Part shown: positions 54,501 through 62,175 of the stretch, piece by piece
Layout: the number at the start of each line of letters is the position of its first letter
Position numbering within the stretch: the stretch's first letter is position 1
Origin: Alentia gelatinosa
Taxonomy: Eukaryota > Annelida > Polychaeta > Phyllodocida > Polynoidae
Assembly: GCA_950022655.1 (NCBI GenBank)
Contig: OX465584.1
Location: forward strand, 46,420,723-46,484,722
Length of the DNA stretch: 64,000 bases
Direction: 5' to 3'
Program-made: the position numbers and the translations under genes
The notes under the pieces: model-generated
Seen by the model: only the letters and a program-made list of their open reading frames with translations
Database searches by the model: none
Told to the model about the DNA's origin: nothing

Positions 54501-56480
54501 ATCATAGAGTTATCTCATATATGAAAAACTTTGAGAAATAGTATTATCTAAACGATAACTCTCTTGCAAAGGGAGATGTAGTGTTATACACGCACGCCGC
54601 CCTGGTGGCGTTTCTTGTAACTAACATATGTAAAAGTTGTCTGGGACTGCTACCAGTTACAGCCCGGTTACAGGAAGTGAAATCTGGTCATGCTTGAATA
54701 CAACAGTTAACAAGAAGATGAATCTACTTGTCTTTTATTAATCTAAGCCCAGAAGCTTTACAAGAGTGCACGCTCTATAAAGCGGCTATTCCACCAAGCT
54801 AGCACAAGCCAAGGTCGAGGGCCATCACTGTGCATCCAAAACCCAGTCGCCGGCAAGCATCGGCTGCCCTGTTGGTCATCTCAGACCTCCAGGGGGGGTC
54901 AAGAGCCCATTTTGAAGCTATTCCACCATGATACACTGAGAAAGCCGGCCGGGTAACCGGGCGTTATGGGCCCAAATTTGTAAAATGCCACCTGCAAAGC
55001 ACTGCCAGCAGAATACTGTTTGATTTCATTTTGTAGTGCAGGCCGGCTGCCCGGGGTGCCAAGAGTAACGCTGTGAGGTTTTCCGGGGTCTGCGTTGACG
55101 GCATATACTGTGACACACACCATCAACATGGAATAGGCGACCCCCATAAGCCAGCATAGACTAAAAGTTAGGAAGGTTGCGGCAGTTTGGGCAGAATTTT
55201 AGCACCAGAGTCGAATATACACATTCATAACATCAAGCCTTATCTTTATTTACCTTCAGTTGGTCACAGTATTCTGCGTAAAATTGATAAGCTACCATCG
55301 TTTCTTAAAAATCCCAACTTGGCAGCACACTACTCCGCTTGATACGGGGCTTTCGCAGATTCAGAGTGGCGTAGTGTGTGGCCGCTCGATGCACCCCTGA
55401 TCACATAAACAGGGATATAGGCTTGCGCGTTAGTGCCACCAGACATCAGCAGTAAACCTGCGGCGTGCTTATCGACACGCTGGGGCCAACCAGCCGTGGA
55501 GCTTGATGGAACCGCTAACTGGGCGCCTGCCGGGCAGTGTGTGTGCGGTTGTTGGATATCAGTGCATGGATTTTGTTGAACAGCTCAGCTTTAGAGAGTT
55601 AGGGGTGACTGGGCGGCCGGCCCCAAGGCAGATGTTGGCTGGAGGGTAAAAAAAACCCTGATGAGAGCCTTTTTGGTGGAATAGTGGAGGAAGAAAAAGC
55701 CTCACTGTTTTGCTGGTCCCAAAAATATTAGTAGCTTCAAACTGTATTGAATCTAGGGGTACAGCACTTAACATTTCAGTGGAGTTCAGAACCAAAACTA
55801 CTCATCTCTTTGCATTTGAAAATATCAAAGTCTGATTTTGTAGTTGTTAAGTTTACAGACTCTAAATCTGCACCGGAAAAGAGATAGGGTGGCTTTGTAG
55901 GTTACTTTGTAGCATGTAATAATGTCAAAGTAGGACTCTTGTGAGTTAGAATGCCAAAGTTTGACTATTTTTAGCATGTAACAACATCAAAGTCTGACTT
56001 TCAGCTTGTAATAATGTACAATTATGACTTTTAAGATGCAGCAATGGCAAAGTCTTTTCACCATGTAAAAATGGCAACGTCTGACTTTGTAGTGTGACAG
56101 AATGTCAAAGTCTCTTTAATGTGTAACAATGTTAAATTTAGACCTTTCAGCATTTAAGAAAAAGGTCAGCAATTTCTCAGTTTTCTCCCCCACCACACAC
56201 GCACTTTCAAAATACAAGTATACTTATGCCACTGAATATGAAGGCCACATCTTGCCTCCGATGCAAAACAACACACTGGGTAGAAGGTATCGAGATCAAT
56301 GAAGTTTATCATCCATCTATTATGAAGTCCCCAATTATTATGAAGTAACAATTCTACTTACGCCTCCTTATTTAAAGGCAAGGTTCTACGTATATGTTTG
56401 CAGATCCTCAGTACCTGGGCTACCGTGGTAGGAACGGAGTCACCTGCCCCAATATTTCAGTAGAGGCCACACCAGATAAG
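42483..56480 (+). CDS. Unidentified gene: membrane-anchored or secreted beta-rich protein (4 exons, 3' end not seen)
   Basis: Four exons join in phase (79 + 245 + 241 + 77 nt, 214 codons, no stop). Residues 1-26 begin M-D-A-G-S and carry a hydrophobic run (WVGGVLMFTFVVLVST), read as a signal anchor or signal peptide. The rest looks extracellular, with possible N-glycosylation sites in SNITF and PNISV and only two cysteines (GVDCPVV, GVTCPNI). Short hydrophobic beta-like stretches include VLVAISADFL, PVRFQVWRPE, YKLVWDA and VHQGDHMGLFAEEG. The pattern 'QVWRP ... YKLVW ... GDHMGLF' recalls jelly-roll-like N-terminal modules of invertebrate extracellular proteins, but I cannot name a family. Exons have high GC at third positions, unlike their surroundings. 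A 5-kb gypsy element sits in intron 3 in the sense direction. Further exons are expected but were not found. Confidence 0.75.
43011..43520 (+). mobile_element. TIR element with GTGGGATTCACAC ends, copy 2
   Basis: Starts AAGTGGGATTCACACGATGG and ends CCTGTGAATCCCACTT. It is the inverted counterpart of 35211-35757 and includes a G20 run. A further fragment of the family abuts it directly (43521 to about 43670), and diverged pieces flank both sides (42840-43010, 43680-43790). All of this lies in intron 1 of the plus-strand gene. Confidence 0.75.
43978..44222 (+). CDS. Plus-strand gene, coding exon 2
   Basis: The acceptor TTCTCCAG precedes ACAGTGTGG; the donor GTAGGT follows ATTCACACG. It encodes SVERLGRPLETSEGKE, NITFLLEDLSLTNGVL, QVWRPESLEDRKYKLVW and SPLNGIHT. 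The phases (1 in, 0 out) match neighbours. Confidence 0.8.
44398..45420. repeat. About 408-bp tandem repeat, 2.5 copies, with CTACGACAAGGC subrepeats
   Basis: Copies start at CATGTTGGCTATTGTC (44398) and CATGTTTGATATTGTC (44805 and 45214), spaced 407 and 409 bp. Each unit contains GCCTTGTCGTAGCC and CTACGACAAG words many times in both orientations. GGGGGCGTCCACCA appears inside, and the array ends GTCGTGGTTGGGGGATGCCC. This looks like the inverted terminal repeat of a DNA transposon that has been tandemly duplicated. Confidence 0.8.
46265..46567. mobile_element. MITE with CAGGGACCTGTTTCA ends, copy 1
   Basis: Left end CAGGGACCTGTTTCAGTAG then TTTCGTGACATGTC; right end ATGTCACAAGACTACTGAAA then CAGGTCCCTG. 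These are about 28-bp inverted repeats. The 303-bp element has no ORF. Confidence 0.75.
46555..46726. mobile_element. MITE, same family, adjoining copy 2
   Basis: The terminal CAGGTCCCTGTTTCACTAG is shared with the end of copy 1, and the element ends TTGTCACGAAACTAGTGAAC plus AGGTCC. The interior, CTTGCACTGTTGGTGCCGCT, is shared with copy 1. Solo ends recur at 46794-46805 and 46841-46871. Confidence 0.65.
47060..48000 (-). mobile_element. Degenerate LINE RT 3' fragment
   Basis: In minus-strand order it shows LLYADEMVLISSHRNAEI (YADD box altered to YADE), VLRINAKKTKYC, then FMSQKKALKVYKQVILSLFD, KLQWLQNRGLQIVLRD and a WNALPEEAKTQPTKLAF-like C-terminus in another frame. It contains several stops and frameshifts. 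It resembles the 30.9-32.1 kb fragment in motif order. Confidence 0.75.
49078..49318 (+). CDS. Plus-strand gene, coding exon 3
   Basis: The acceptor TGTTTTACAG precedes ATCTACCTTCG; the donor GTACGT follows CACACGG. It encodes IYLRDLAGVDCPVVHQGDHM, LFAEEGPMPVAYSFMRHE and VKFDALSYPFRFSINAF. It is strongly GC-rich at third positions, phase 0 in, 1 out. Confidence 0.82.
49759..49947 (+). repeat. 5' LTR of the gypsy element
   Basis: Runs from TGTAGTGTTATACACG to AGAAGCTTTACAAGA, 189 bp. It is unusually short for an LTR and has no obvious TATA box. Confidence 0.93.
49948..49964 (+). other. Primer binding site
   Basis: TGGTGTCAGAACTGAAG directly follows the 5' LTR. Starting with TGG it can pair with a tRNA 3' CCA end. 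The first ten bases resemble those used with tRNA-Leu in other gypsy elements; the exact tRNA is inferred. Confidence 0.75.
50239..54324 (+). CDS. Gag-Pol polyprotein of the intact gypsy element
   Basis: This single frame encodes about 1361 residues, with no frameshift between gag and pol. I place the start at ATG 50239 (context GAAAATGGCT) because the in-frame codon at 50230 is TTG. Order: gag-like N-terminus; zinc knuckles near C230 and at C251-C264 (CEKCKLKGHYSKVC, CX2CX4HX4C); and a protease with DSGA at 336-339. The reverse transcriptase has HMDD at 620-623, and RNase H has D769 in ADASSYG and ETDHKPL. The integrase has an HHCC finger (H996, H999, C1029, C1032) and a DDE triad at D1059, D1113 and E1149 with D-X35-E spacing. 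The basic C-terminus ends KRQRSAPKRLIEEY. HMDD in place of Y-x-D-D occurs in Mag/SURL-like gypsy clades. All visible catalytic residues are intact, and no env follows. Confidence 0.96.
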   Translation: MATASVKPPEILKVERGNPSHSWILWKRKFEIYLRATGSNAEEGDRKIGLLLHHIGDEGLDIFDSFVFKPQTDNPIDGQPPIPAEDPNNYDTVIEKYTEYFGKRDPQLLLREQFWFHLKRGASQTLESWVLAVKKFAAECKFPKDYMEQAVRDKLTFSCTEESSKAKLYDVGAGLTLDRTVEILYQKETTRYELQESKSANIDVVRSRFKKSSLSKSADKKAKTGDRIKCGYCGSEHMKGKKNCPAKSHTCEKCKLKGHYSKVCRTSKSRVSQVVEGEKDDSSDDNESHIFIGSVTTSQVNVTSSKTTPDDKPTDSSKGWYIKLKAGPDILSWYIDSGAEISVMPDTLYKKSYGDIQPTRRTLFATGEHQLQTLGCARMELRRGDSTILEDVYVVKGVKSLLLGQPAIEKLGLIPNIPGAYRIRAVNSDSPELDTKDKVIKAYPKLFNGLGKLKGEYTIRLKDDAKPFCLYTPRRVPLPLMKKVEEEIAALVKSEVIVPVDEPTDWCAPMVVVPKPNGKVRLCVDLTKLNEGVRRELYVMKKVEETLGSISSGSVFSKLDANSGFHQVLLTDESAKLTTFITPFGRYMFRRLPYGISSAPEHFQKRMDRELTGLQGVLCHMDDILVIGKDKQEHDERLTKVLNRLQDSRITLNKDKCVFASNKLHYLGQVIDADGIKKDPAKVKAIIDMPEPKDVPDVRRFLGMVNQQMKFLENLAEVTKPIRDLLKKDSEWTWDLPQKAAFNKLKQMLASDKALALYDPEKETIISADASSYGVGAVIRQRQKDGNLKAVAYASRSMTKTEGRYAQIEKEALATTWALEHWSDLLIGMKFHVETDHKPLVPLFSTKLIDELPIRIQRFRLRLMRFDFTISHVPGKLLTTADALSRAPHEESRSDQQAVDLQHEVEAYVNAVMVCLPASDKRLDEIRQALKEDETLSVVIHHVEHGWPEARRDISGPLVKYWTERGNLSLHEGLLLRGRQLIVPASLRVDVLRKLHDGHQGLTKTRANVSSSVWWPGITKDVEKTVKNCVTCEKHRRERVEPMKGTEFPERPWSRVAADFFYHKGLTYLLLVDYYSRDIEVCQVTKNVDSAETIAKMKRMFYHQGIPDILFSDNGPQFASAEFKRFADHYKFEHLTSSPRYPQSNGEVERTVQTMKAILKKTDDEYLGLLSYRNTPLQNGFSAAQLNIGRKLKTRVPIHPDELRPCTPDADLVRRRERDYRKQMRINYDRRHRATEANELSPGDRAWLPDLKVEGRVVGKAQSPRSYIISTPNGLVRRNRRMTRNLGPGPNIPPVHQSDPATTTTVVTPTITRPQPVEITDAHPVVTPPTPDRGATPSVPDPEPRRSKRQRSAPKRLIEEY
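54568..54576 (+). other. Polypurine tract
   Basis: AAAGGGAGA lies immediately before the 3' LTR, where plus-strand DNA synthesis of LTR elements is primed. Confidence 0.85.
54577..54765 (+). repeat. 3' LTR of the gypsy element
   Basis: I see no difference from the 5' LTR over 189 bp. It is followed by the target duplication GTGCA. Confidence 0.93.
54775..55687. mobile_element. TIR element with TTCCACCA ends, copy 2
   Basis: Left end CTATAAAGCGGCTATTCCAC, right end GAGAGCCTTTTTGGTGGAAT. The GC-rich interior with GCCGGC words resembles 28781-29878. The gypsy element is inserted a few bases from its left end. Confidence 0.5.
55790..56165. repeat. About 40-bp AATGTCAAAGTCTGACTTT minisatellite
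   Basis: Eight to nine diverged units containing ATGTAATAATGTCAAAGT then CTGACTTTGTAG, with spacing of about 35-45 bp. Confidence 0.85.
56404..56480 (+). CDS. Plus-strand gene, coding exon 4
   Basis: The acceptor ATGTTTGCAG completes a split Gly codon; the donor GTAGGT follows GATAAG. It encodes DPQYLGYRGRNGVTCPNI, then SVEATPDK. The frame is open with phase 0 out. The next exon was not identified in the following 7.5 kb. Confidence 0.72.
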
Positions 56481-57032
56481 GTAGGTGTGATTTCTTGAGA
56501 CAAACCTTAAGAATTGAATTATATGATATGTAATTTGACTTTCAGTTTGTATAAAAACCCACAGGAAACCAGACGCAATTATTTGTATGTGAAATATCCA
56601 GGCTCTTTCCCTTGGCCTAACTAATCATGCTGGCTCTATGTAATCGGCTGCTGGGGGCAACCCTTGGTTATGATCAACACAGTCACCCCATGCGGTAAAT
56701 ACGGAGCCATCACATAACCTTGATCTCGATGTATTCCCATCAGTCCCACTAGCGTAACACATTGAGGTAACCCCAGCAATAAAGCTTGTAATGGGATGAA
56801 GCCTTGGAGTCATTAATTCAGCATACTATCCATACCCAAGAGTAGCACTGGTGGAGAACTCATGACATCCAGTACCTACTCTCACAAGTGCGCAAAACAT
56901 TGCCTAAAAAACCATCACTTAGCAACACCCATGACCGACGCAGACCTTCAACGTTCCAACAGAAAGGGTCAGCCAGCAACGCCGTCCAAAACACAAGTGG
57001 TAGCCCAATAAGCAGTAGCCGTCCATGACGAA

Positions 57033-57368
57033 ATGCCCCAGCTGCCCAAGGAAACAAGTACAACAGAGTGCCTGTATCCAGAGTTACAGATGCTCTTTGA
57101 GACTGCCTCCCCTGTCAAATATATCGAAGACATGGCTCTGCTCCTGACAACCTCTACCCTGTGCGAGACGGCAAAGATTAACATCATTATCAACGGGCTG
57201 TCCCTGTCTCTTGCTGGCATCTTGCGCTTGCACAAGCCCAAGAACTTGCTCCAGCTGACTGAGATGGCTTGCATCAAGCAAGAGATCCTACAGTGCAAGA
57301 CAGCAGACATTTCAGCAGAGCTGAAACAGCTCATGCTGAATTACATAGGTCAGCCGTTGAACCAATGA
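57033..57368 (+). pseudogene. gag-like fragment of the decayed element
   Basis: A 111-codon open frame, helix-rich (TSTLCETAKINIIINGLSLS, LLQLTEMACIKQEILQCK), with no zinc knuckle seen. It is assigned as gag only because of its position upstream of protease and RT remnants; it could be unrelated. Confidence 0.4.
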
Positions 57369-57759
57369 GAGCGGTTGGCTAACAGAGACTGCTCATACCA
57401 ATGTGGCTGCCCGAACCACCACAGCTGTCATGACTCCAGAGACAGGGACTCCTCCTGACAATGTTCCATGCTGCGCAGCTGTGAACAATTGCGCGACAGC
57501 GATCAGCAATGCTATCACCTCTACAGGGAGTCCTCAAGAGACAGAAGGCCCCCTCCAGAGATTGTCAGCATGAACGATGATCCCTCTCTTACTACAGAGA
57601 AGACTGCCTTGCCAAGCCATGATCACACGACTACAGTTGTCGCAACTAGAGTCGCAGCAGCAGCAGCTGTGATAACCATCGTGACTGTCGCCCAGCCTCA
57701 CCCTCTCTCTCTCTAATAATGAGAGGAAAAGGTAAGCCTGAACGTCTATTGATATGCCT

Positions 57760-58160
57760 AATTAGTGATTACATTAACATTGATTTCCCCTCTATAACTG
57801 TTCCAGCACTCGTAGACACAGTCTCCTTCATTTAGAAAAAAACTGCTTTACAGACTAAAACAAGCAGGTTATGTAAAAGCAACACATAAAATACACAACC
57901 CAGTCATTTTGGCAGACAACAAAGTCTATCACATTCAGCAAGCAGCTTTGATTAGCTTCAAAATTCAAAATCACGTATACACCTTTCATTTCAGAATTCT
58001 ACCCCAGCTAGGCAGACCACTAATCCTGGGGATAGATTTCCTACATTCGCCTGAAGCAGCCATCAACTCCTCTAAAGACTCAGCTCTCAAAGAACATCCC
58101 ATCAGATCACTGTCCACTCTAACTCTACCTCCCCTCTCAGAGATGATTTGCTCTGCCAAA
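57760..58160 (+). pseudogene. Aspartic protease remnant
   Basis: VPALVDTVSFI has the position of the active-site loop, with DTV where DTG or DSG is required, followed by a stop. In the next frame LPQLGRPLILGIDFL matches the typical C-terminal 'ILGxDFL' block of gypsy proteases. The active site is thus altered and the frame broken. Confidence 0.6.
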
Positions 58161-58559
58161 ATCAACACAGCTCAAAGCCTGAGCCACACCATTGGCAAAA
58201 TCGAGAGCTCCGTGCTGAACCCCAGAGCACTAACCCGACACTCTTTGGTAATGCCTGGACCACGCATTCACATCCTTCTTATTCTCTTTAATCCCTTTAA
58301 CATGCTACCTAGAGGTTTCAATGACAGGTCTCTATTCTGTAGCAAACCCTGACAACTTCCATTCTACTGCACCCCGCTCAGTTTCTGAATCAGAACCTTC
58401 TATCAATCTACCCACACAACCAGACACTACCCCACTAAAAGAATCTAAAAAACACTCTTTCAAGCTCCCTTACTGTCTCACAAAGAACAGAGATAGCCTC
58501 AGTCCTTGAGCAAAATGAGAATGCGTTTTTCTCCACAAACAGTCTGATGAGCTTAAAAA

Positions 58560-59490
58560 TGGATTCCACCGCAACCATCCAACTGAAAGAAGACACAAAA
58601 CTGGTATCAAAACCACAGTACCACACCACCCCACAAAAACAAAAGTTCCTAGACAAGCTCCTTAGATGCTAGGCAGAACAAGGCTTCCTAGAGGAAGTCC
58701 ATGACCTCTCTGAATGGAATTCTCCTGTTTTTATGGTCCAAAGTGTAATTTGCTTGATAGAAAAGGCATGGAGATAAACTACATAGTGGTCAACCTCAGA
58801 GAGCTCAACTCCAAAATCACCACCAACTCCTACTCCTTCCCTCGCACAGATGATATCACAGACAACATTTTTGTCTAAACTTGACATTTATAGCACTTAC
58901 CATCTGATCCCACCAGATGTACCATCTAAGCATCTTAAAACATTCTCCAGTTTTGGAAAATGTTGGAGATTCAACATTGTCTATTTTGGCAAAATTCTGT
59001 CAAAATTGTGTAGACCAGCTGCTGCGCACCATCAAATTCTGCTGTGCCGTAGCTTACGTTGACAATGTAGCAGTCTATTCACCAACTTAGTCACAACACT
59101 TCAAAGACTTGGATGAAATATTAAGACTCTTCATGAAAGGGAATGTCAAACTCAGAAGTGAAAAATGTGAATTCAGAGCTTCTGAAATAGACTTTCTCAG
59201 ATACAGGATCTCTAGAGAAGGTCTGTCAGCCTTTCTGGAAAAGGTAGCTCCTACAACCACCTACCCGGCCCCTAAAACCTTATCTCCGGTCAGAGGATAC
59301 GGTCTTGCTAACATTTACAAACATTTCATCACAAATTTCTCCTTCATCATGTGCCCTGATCTAACTAAATCCTCAAACAAATTTAAATGGACTGCTACCC
59401 ATCAGCTTGCATTCGACACCATCAGAAAAGCAATATGTGATGAGGCAATACTGAAGTTCCCCAATTACAAAAAAACCTATGTGTCCTAAC
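58560..59490 (+). pseudogene. Reverse transcriptase remnant
   Basis: Gypsy RT blocks are recognisable in order: QGFLEEVHDLSEWNSPVF, EINYIVVNLRELNSKI, SYSFPRTDDITDNIF, DIYSTYHLIPPD, AYVDNVAVYSPT (YVDN in place of YVDD), EILRLFMKGNVKLRSEKCEF and FKWTATHQLAFDTIRKAI. Several in-frame stops and frame changes occur between blocks. The catalytic change and the stops mark it as dead. Confidence 0.85.
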
Positions 59491-59519
59491 ACAAAAAAAA
59501 TTAAACAGAGTTCTATTGT

Positions 59520-60010
59520 ATGATAGAATTTGCCGGTTGAGCAGTCATGGTGACAGAAACCAGGTATCACACCACAGATAGGGAATGCCTCTGCATAATT
59601 TATGCCGTCAACATACATCACTTTCAAATCTTTCTGCAATGCACTCGGAATCCACCAAAACCACAGCAGTGAATATCATTTCCGCCACCAAGGCCTAGTG
59701 GAATGCTACAATGCTTCCATTTGTGACTGGTCTTCATTTTTGTAAGCCATTGTTTTCAATCTGAAGAACACCTCCTCATTTTCTTTAGGTTACAGCCCCA
59801 ACATGGTAATTTTCGGTCAAAACATACCCCTTCCATTAAAAGATTTAAAGCATATTCTTATGAAAACCAGCTTTCTGAATGTCAAATCATTTTGCTGTCT
59901 CTGAATCAGAAAAGACAGAAAGCACTGCAGGAAAATCTTTAGCAAAATCTCATGCCAAAATGAAAGCCAGATTTGACGAATTCATCCCCTTACAAAACTT
60001 TAAAGAAGCC
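59520..60010 (+). pseudogene. RNase H and integrase remnants
   Basis: VTETRYHTTDRECLCIIYAV then HHFQIFLQ resembles the RNase H 'E-A-L-A-x-x-x-x' helix region. HQGLVECYNASICDW fits the third catalytic block of integrase (NG.VE.xN). LGYSPNMVIFGQNIPLPL fits the segment after it. The HHCC finger and first two integrase blocks are missing, so most of the integrase is deleted. Confidence 0.55.
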
Positions 60011-60926
60011 GTCATAGCCTTCAAATTCCAATACTATTAGTCAAAATTTCTAGTGCCTTTATTAATATTTACCATTTAATGTGTTATTCATTAATCTACC
60101 ATTTCTTGCATATGCACTTGTACTCAAACTGTTATGTACGCTGGATATCTTGGAAGTAATTTCAGTTGGAAGAACACCCCTATTGGGAGAAATTGAAATG
60201 AATGCTTCAAAGAAGAAAAAAGAATCTCAAAGAAATTACAGAAAACATTTGCCAGCCAATACATCATTATAAAATTCAATACACAAAATACACACCATCT
60301 GAGAAGACTGTCAGATAGCAAAACCACAACCAAGCCAATACATATAGAGAGATCAAAAGTCCCCCAACCCCATGACTGATGCTACTTACAGTGCCTGAAA
60401 ACCGGCAGACCCTCTCCCATAATCCAATAACCACAGCATTCTTGAGGGTGCTGAGCCTCAAGCCACAGCACGCCCACATCACTCAATCTGACAACCGTAA
60501 TCAACAGGACTCAACACAGGACACCAACAAAACAAATTATGCAACACAGCATACACTGAACTGCTCAACAATCAACATGTTACACAATAAGGCATGCAAC
60601 ACACCACCCCGCATCAACAGACCAAACACAGATTGTGACTGGTGCATGTCACATAATAACAATTATGAGCTGAAATTGTTGTCAATTAAATATACTATGT
60701 GTCAACATCCATTCATTTGTCATCTCAATGTATAGTACTTTTGTTTTTCACATTATATAGTATGGGTATGGTGGTAGACCGCTATGTATTTGCTACAGGC
60801 GAACCATATTTCAATAAGAAAAAAAAAGAAAAAGTTAGTCAGGTGCATAGTTACCACTCTGGCTCCTGCCATGCCTGATGCAGTACCCTAAATACAACCA
60901 CGCACATCAAACGCCTCAGTGTACTG

Positions 60927-62175
60927 ATGCGATGGCACTCCTGGCCTTATTGATGATACTAATGTTGGTCTCATGCCCATTCCATAGCTTTGATTCTACC
61001 TGACAAGGCGTGTCTCAGATTTACACTGTAGACACCAGTTTTCGTCAACATATAGCCTTACAACACATTTCTAAGCAGTGTAATGGTTTCCTAATGACTT
61101 TTCAACCTCAGTTGCATCTTAAATATCTCACACCTATATCAAACACCACAGTCTTTTCAGTGCACTACACCACTCATCGGAATTGGACACAGTTATTTCA
61201 AGACCAAAATTTGAAATAATTTTCCACAAACTGCCCAAAACACTCCTAACAGGCCACAGGCAGGTCTCCCTGGTCCTTACAATCGACATATCACACCTAA
61301 ACTCACCATCGCCCCCTTGCTTATATCACCCCTCCTAAACACTAATCTTTCCACCGATCCAACCCTGTCCACTGATGCTAAAAATTGTTGCATCATCTAC
61401 CCTTTTTCACACAATTTTCACCTTGCTCAAGGAGATTGACAATCATCGTAAAGCAAACCACTCACGCACCACAGTGCGATGATCCAGCCATTAGGTGACA
61501 TACTGTTGGTCTTCATTGGCACTGCCCGACAGCCTGATCTGGAATGAGCATCTACTGTCAGTTGCGCTCTACTTTTCATCTGGTGTGATGAACGAGAGAC
61601 AGCGAGATCGCATACTCCTCAAACTGTAACCCATCACTGTGCAGCTCATCAAAGAAACCTCACACCAATCCACCATCAATCTCCTCCTTCTCAGAAATCT
61701 TTCCTCTGCCATTTCTACCATTGATGATGACTTTCATGCACTTCTTTCTAACCTTCACCTCGGCACCAACGCAATGAAAGAAGCAACTTCTCTTTTCATC
61801 TCAGCGCACACTCAGCTCATTCTACTCTCCAGATTACTCAACACTCTGAAACAACTTAAAACGCTCCAGCACACTATCTTCATGCCTATGAAGAACACTT
61901 ACCATCCAATCACCATCACGGTCCAAGGCCAATCCCATGAAGTGCACCTGCCATCAGACATACTGGTCCCGCTATCAGTTCCATGGACTGGGTTCTGCAT
62001 GACGAGAGGCATTATTGTTGCAGCCATCACGGTCACCGATGTACGAGGATCACACATGAGTCAGATCCCCTGGACAGACAAGAACAACCATCGTGTCACC
62101 CTGGCTGGCCTCGCTTTGCACACAACCGCATCAGGATCATCCATTGATGAGGAACTGAAGCAGTTCAACCCTTGA
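60927..62175 (+). pseudogene. Env-like third region of the decayed element
   Basis: A short frame beginning MALLALLMILMLVSCP looks like a signal peptide. It is interrupted by a stop, then continues as a 69-codon piece (61010-61219). After a further gap comes a 178-codon piece (61639-62175) with a long amphipathic helical stretch (around FHALLSNLHLGTNAMKEAT). The piece ends in a Pro/Ser/Glu-rich tail. Position and layout suggest an envelope-type gene, but I recognise no specific fusion-protein signature. It is broken in several places. Confidence 0.4.

Larger units (their letters stand above)
49759..54765 (+). mobile_element. Intact Ty3/gypsy LTR retrotransposon, very recent insertion
   Basis: The element is 5007 bp with 189-bp direct LTRs that I read as identical base for base. 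A 5-bp duplication GTGCA flanks it (49754-49758 and 54766-54770). A primer binding site directly follows the 5' LTR and a purine tract precedes the 3' LTR. One open gag-pol frame occupies the interior. It lies in intron 3 of the plus-strand gene in the same orientation. The LTR starts TGTAGTG but, by the target duplication, ends ACAAGA rather than the canonical CA. All cis and coding parts expected of an autonomous element are present. Confidence 0.95.
49319..56403. other. Intron 3 of the plus-strand gene
   Basis: Apart from the gypsy element the intron contains a GC-rich TIR element (54775-55687) and a minisatellite (about 55790-56165). No further exon was found in 49.3-49.75 kb. Confidence 0.6.
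56940..62175 (+). pseudogene. Decayed gypsy-like retroelement with an env-like third region
   Basis: Pieces of a plus-strand retroelement appear in canonical order, broken by many stops and frameshifts. They are a gag-like frame (57033-57368), protease remnants, RT (58560-59490), a RNase H trace (59520-59650) and a shrunken integrase (59640-60010). After a gap comes a third region (about 60920-62175) that opens with a hydrophobic leader and contains a long helical-looking frame. That layout is the one of env-containing gypsy or errantivirus-like elements. LTRs were not located, so the ends are approximate. The element is not functional. Confidence 0.65.
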
